The notes under the pieces were generated by a model that searched no databases, had not been told where the DNA came from, and saw only the letters and a program-made list of their open reading frames with translations. Source: Spirochaetaceae bacterium (lineage in GTDB: Bacteria > Spirochaetota > Spirochaetia > SZUA-6 > Bin103). From it: DNA of 19,087 nt. Below are positions 17,679-19,087 of this stretch, piece after piece; position 1 is the first letter of the stretch; each line of letters starts with the position of its first letter. The translations under genes were made by a program, and so were the position numbers. The DNA lies in contig JAPOQV010000031.1 of NCBI GenBank assembly GCA_026710565.1, positions 1 to 19,087 on the forward strand. Direction: 5' to 3'.

Positions 17679-17707
17679 AGCTTAGCAGGAGCCGCGCACT
17701 TAGGCAA
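17679..17707 (-). promoter_or_regulatory. Promoter of the RRM gene
   Basis: Minus-strand TTGCCT (17707-17702) and TAAGCT (17684-17679) are 17 bp apart. The predicted start lies about three bases before ATG 17669, so the message would be nearly leaderless. It lies wholly in the 47-bp gap after the aldo/keto reductase gene. Confidence 0.5.
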
Positions 17708-17716
17708 CGGCCTATT

Positions 17717-18667
17717 TCAGGATTTCCATTCTGATGCTTCATCGAGGTGCTCCAGGTGCTCGGCGGAGAGCCGGTACCCGACGGCGCCGGCCAGCTCGGC
17801 CACCTGCCCGGGCGTGGAGGCCCCGACCACCGGAGCGGTGACGCCGGGCTTTGAGAACAGCCAGGCGAGCGCCGTCTGCGCAACCGTGCGCCGGTCGCGC
17901 GATGCGATCTTGCCGATTTCGGTCACCAGGGCGGCGGCGCGGCCGGGGTCCAGGTCGTAGCCGTGCGGCCCGCTGCGCCAGCGCGCTTCCGGGATGACTT
18001 CCCCGTGATAGCGCCCGGCCAGGATGCCGCGCGCCAGCGGCCGGTACGGCAGCACGGCGACGCCGAGCGCGACCGCGGCGTCGGCCAGCTCGCGCTCGAA
18101 CCCGCTGCGTGCCAGCAGGCTGTAGTGCGGCTGCACGCTTGCGTATGAGACCAGGTGCGACGCGGCGCTGATGCCCTGTGCGTGCGCGAGGCGCCAGGCG
18201 GGCACGTTGGAGCACCCCACGTAGCGGACCTTTCCCTGGCGTACCATCTGGTCAAGCGCGGACAGCGTCTCCTCGTCCGGCGTGTCGGGATCCGGCCAGT
18301 GCGTCTGATACAGGTCGATCCAATCGGTCCCCAGCCTGCGGAGACTGGCCTCCACGGCGGAAAGCAGGTGCCGCCGGCTGAGCCCGCGGTCGGTGGGGTA
18401 CGGGCCGGTCGGCGAGCCGCCCTTGGTCGCTACCACCAGCCCCTGACGATTGCCGCGCCGCCGCATCCAGTCGCCCAGGGCAGCCTCCGATGAGCCTGCC
18501 TCCGGCCCGTAGATGTCCGCGGTGTCGATGAAGGTGCCGCCGCACTCGACGAAGGCATCGAGCACCGGATCGCTCGTGTCGGCGAACGGCTGCGCGCCGA
18601 AGCCTGCCGTTCCCAGGCAGAGCTCGGACACCATGAGCCCGGTGCGGCCAAGACGTCGCTTCACCAT
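17717..18667 (-). CDS. Aldo/keto reductase (second copy)
   Basis: NADPH-dependent TIM-barrel reductase of 316 residues with the full tetrad: D48 and Y53 in FIDTADIYG, K82 in VVATKGGSP and H123 in LYQTHWPDPDTP. The latter, with KVRYVGCSNVPAW and LPYRPLARGILAGRY, is close to the YhdN/Tas-type group of bacterial aldo/keto reductases. It is only distantly similar to the reductase at 13379-14362 and lacks that protein's extra loop, so the two are not a recent duplication. ATG 18667 was selected because it begins the conserved first strand and follows TATGAT by 9 bases; the frame remains open upstream but into the leader of the divergent gene. Substrate unknown. Confidence 0.93.
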   Translation of the reverse strand: MVKRRLGRTGLMVSELCLGTAGFGAQPFADTSDPVLDAFVECGGTFIDTADIYGPEAGSSEAALGDWMRRRGNRQGLVVATKGGSPTGPYPTDRGLSRRHLLSAVEASLRRLGTDWIDLYQTHWPDPDTPDEETLSALDQMVRQGKVRYVGCSNVPAWRLAHAQGISAASHLVSYASVQPHYSLLARSGFERELADAAVALGVAVLPYRPLARGILAGRYHGEVIPEARWRSGPHGYDLDPGRAAALVTEIGKIASRDRRTVAQTALAWLFSKPGVTAPVVGASTPGQVAELAGAVGYRLSAEHLEHLDEASEWKS

Positions 18668-18676
18668 GCGGGAAGG

Positions 18677-18682
18677 ATCATA
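18677..18682 (-). promoter_or_regulatory. -10 element of the second aldo/keto reductase
   Basis: TATGAT on the minus strand, five of six bases matching the -10 consensus, ends 9 bases before ATG 18667. No clear -35 is present. A leaderless or nearly leaderless transcript is predicted. Confidence 0.45.
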
Positions 18683-18706
18683 CCGTGCCTGGCGTATCGC
18701 ATGCCC

Positions 18707-18735
18707 TTGGCTCGGCACGGCGGTTGCGCTACCGT
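18707..18735 (+). promoter_or_regulatory. Promoter of the truncated right-edge gene
   Basis: TTGGCT (18707-18712) and TACCGT (18730-18735) are separated by 17 bp, and the -10 ends 7 bases before GTG 18743. This is the same layout as the other leaderless promoters in the window and supports the choice of start. Confidence 0.45.
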
Positions 18736-18742
18736 CGCGGCG

Positions 18743-19087
18743 GTGGACCGCTCGTTGGGATGGCGGCTGATCGCGGCGCTGGTCTTCGTGACGCTGCTCG
18801 GCGCGCCGGCCGTCGCCCAGGAAGCGCCGGCGGAAACGAACGGGCCGTCCGAGGATGCGCCCGTGCACGCGCTATCCGGACCCGCGCCACCCGCGGAGCC
18901 GGTCAGGGACTACTGGCCGCTGCTGGTGGCCGGCATCGGCGTGGTGGCGGGGGGTTTGGCCGGTGCGCGGCTGGCGAACGTGGAGGCCGAACGGTGGGAG
19001 GCGATGCCGGTAGCCACGGCGAATCGACAGCAGCAGATCGACGCCTGGAATACCTGGACGGTGGCCGGCTCCGTGGCGGGCACGGGC
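18743..19087 (+). CDS. Secreted or membrane protein, N-terminal part only
   Basis: An open frame of 115 codons from GTG 18743 to the right edge. The first 25 residues form a clear signal peptide: a short basic start (MDRSLGWR), a hydrophobic core (LIAALVFVTLLG) and a cleavage-like end APAVAQ. An acidic, proline-rich linker follows, then a hydrophobic segment (WPLLVAGIGVVAGGLAGARLA, about 66-86 and counted as one helix). After it comes a polar region containing RQQQIDAWNTW and the start of another hydrophobic stretch (VAGSVAGTG). This pattern suggests an exported protein anchored in the cytoplasmic membrane. No family was recognised and the rest of the gene lies outside the window. It is divergent from the second aldo/keto reductase with a 75-bp control region. 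Confidence 0.6.
   Translation, partial: MDRSLGWRLIAALVFVTLLGAPAVAQEAPAETNGPSEDAPVHALSGPAPPAEPVRDYWPLLVAGIGVVAGGLAGARLANVEAERWEAMPVATANRQQQIDAWNTWTVAGSVAGTG

Overview
The window is gene-dense, G+C-rich bacterial DNA (roughly two thirds G+C or more by eye), with 17 recognisable protein genes. No tRNA, rRNA, CRISPR array, transposase or phage gene was seen. The phylum cannot be fixed from this stretch. An imuA-imuB-dnaE2 mutagenesis cassette, a short histone-fold protein of the type known from Bdellovibrio and Leptospira, a single-RRM glycine-rich RNA-binding protein and an M81/ceramidase-like/PucC-type transporter cluster together suggest an uncultured, environmental or host-associated lineage. 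A spirochaete-like origin is one guess, at low confidence.

Layout. The left edge (1-317, +) is the tail of a DUF1015 protein. From 328 to about 6588 on the minus strand runs lexA - imuA - imuB - dnaE2, a complete SOS-inducible translesion-synthesis cassette. Two palindromic operator regions, one before lexA and one before imuA, share a 19-bp sequence with one mismatch and look like the LexA boxes of this lineage. Upstream on the same strand come an exported M23 endopeptidase, a small four-helix membrane protein, an M81 (MlrC-like) metallopeptidase, a PucC/BCD-type MFS transporter and a ceramidase-like protein that seems to lack its metal ligands. The last three are tightly packed and look like one operon read from 12393 leftwards.

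From 12473 rightwards the plus strand carries a divergent carbon-nitrogen hydrolase. An aldo/keto reductase (minus) and a VanZ-like membrane protein (plus) follow as a divergent pair. Next come the 61-residue histone-fold gene with its own promoter and strong ribosome binding site, a GNAT acetyltransferase overlapping a polysaccharide-deacetylase-like gene, an RRM protein (minus), a second aldo/keto reductase (minus), and a truncated secreted or membrane protein running off the right edge (plus).

Regulation. At least six genes have a TANNNT hexamer only 7-9 bases before the start codon, several with a TTG-type -35 at 17 bp, so leaderless transcripts appear common. The histone gene is the clear exception, with a leader and an AGGAGGT site. 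No stretch over 300 bases lacks a gene; the longest gap is 141 bp, in front of the histone gene. The findings most worth pursuing are the bacterial histone, the unusual LexA operator, a perfect inverted repeat embedded in frame within imuB, and the metal-site-depleted ceramidase homologue next to a PucC-like carrier.
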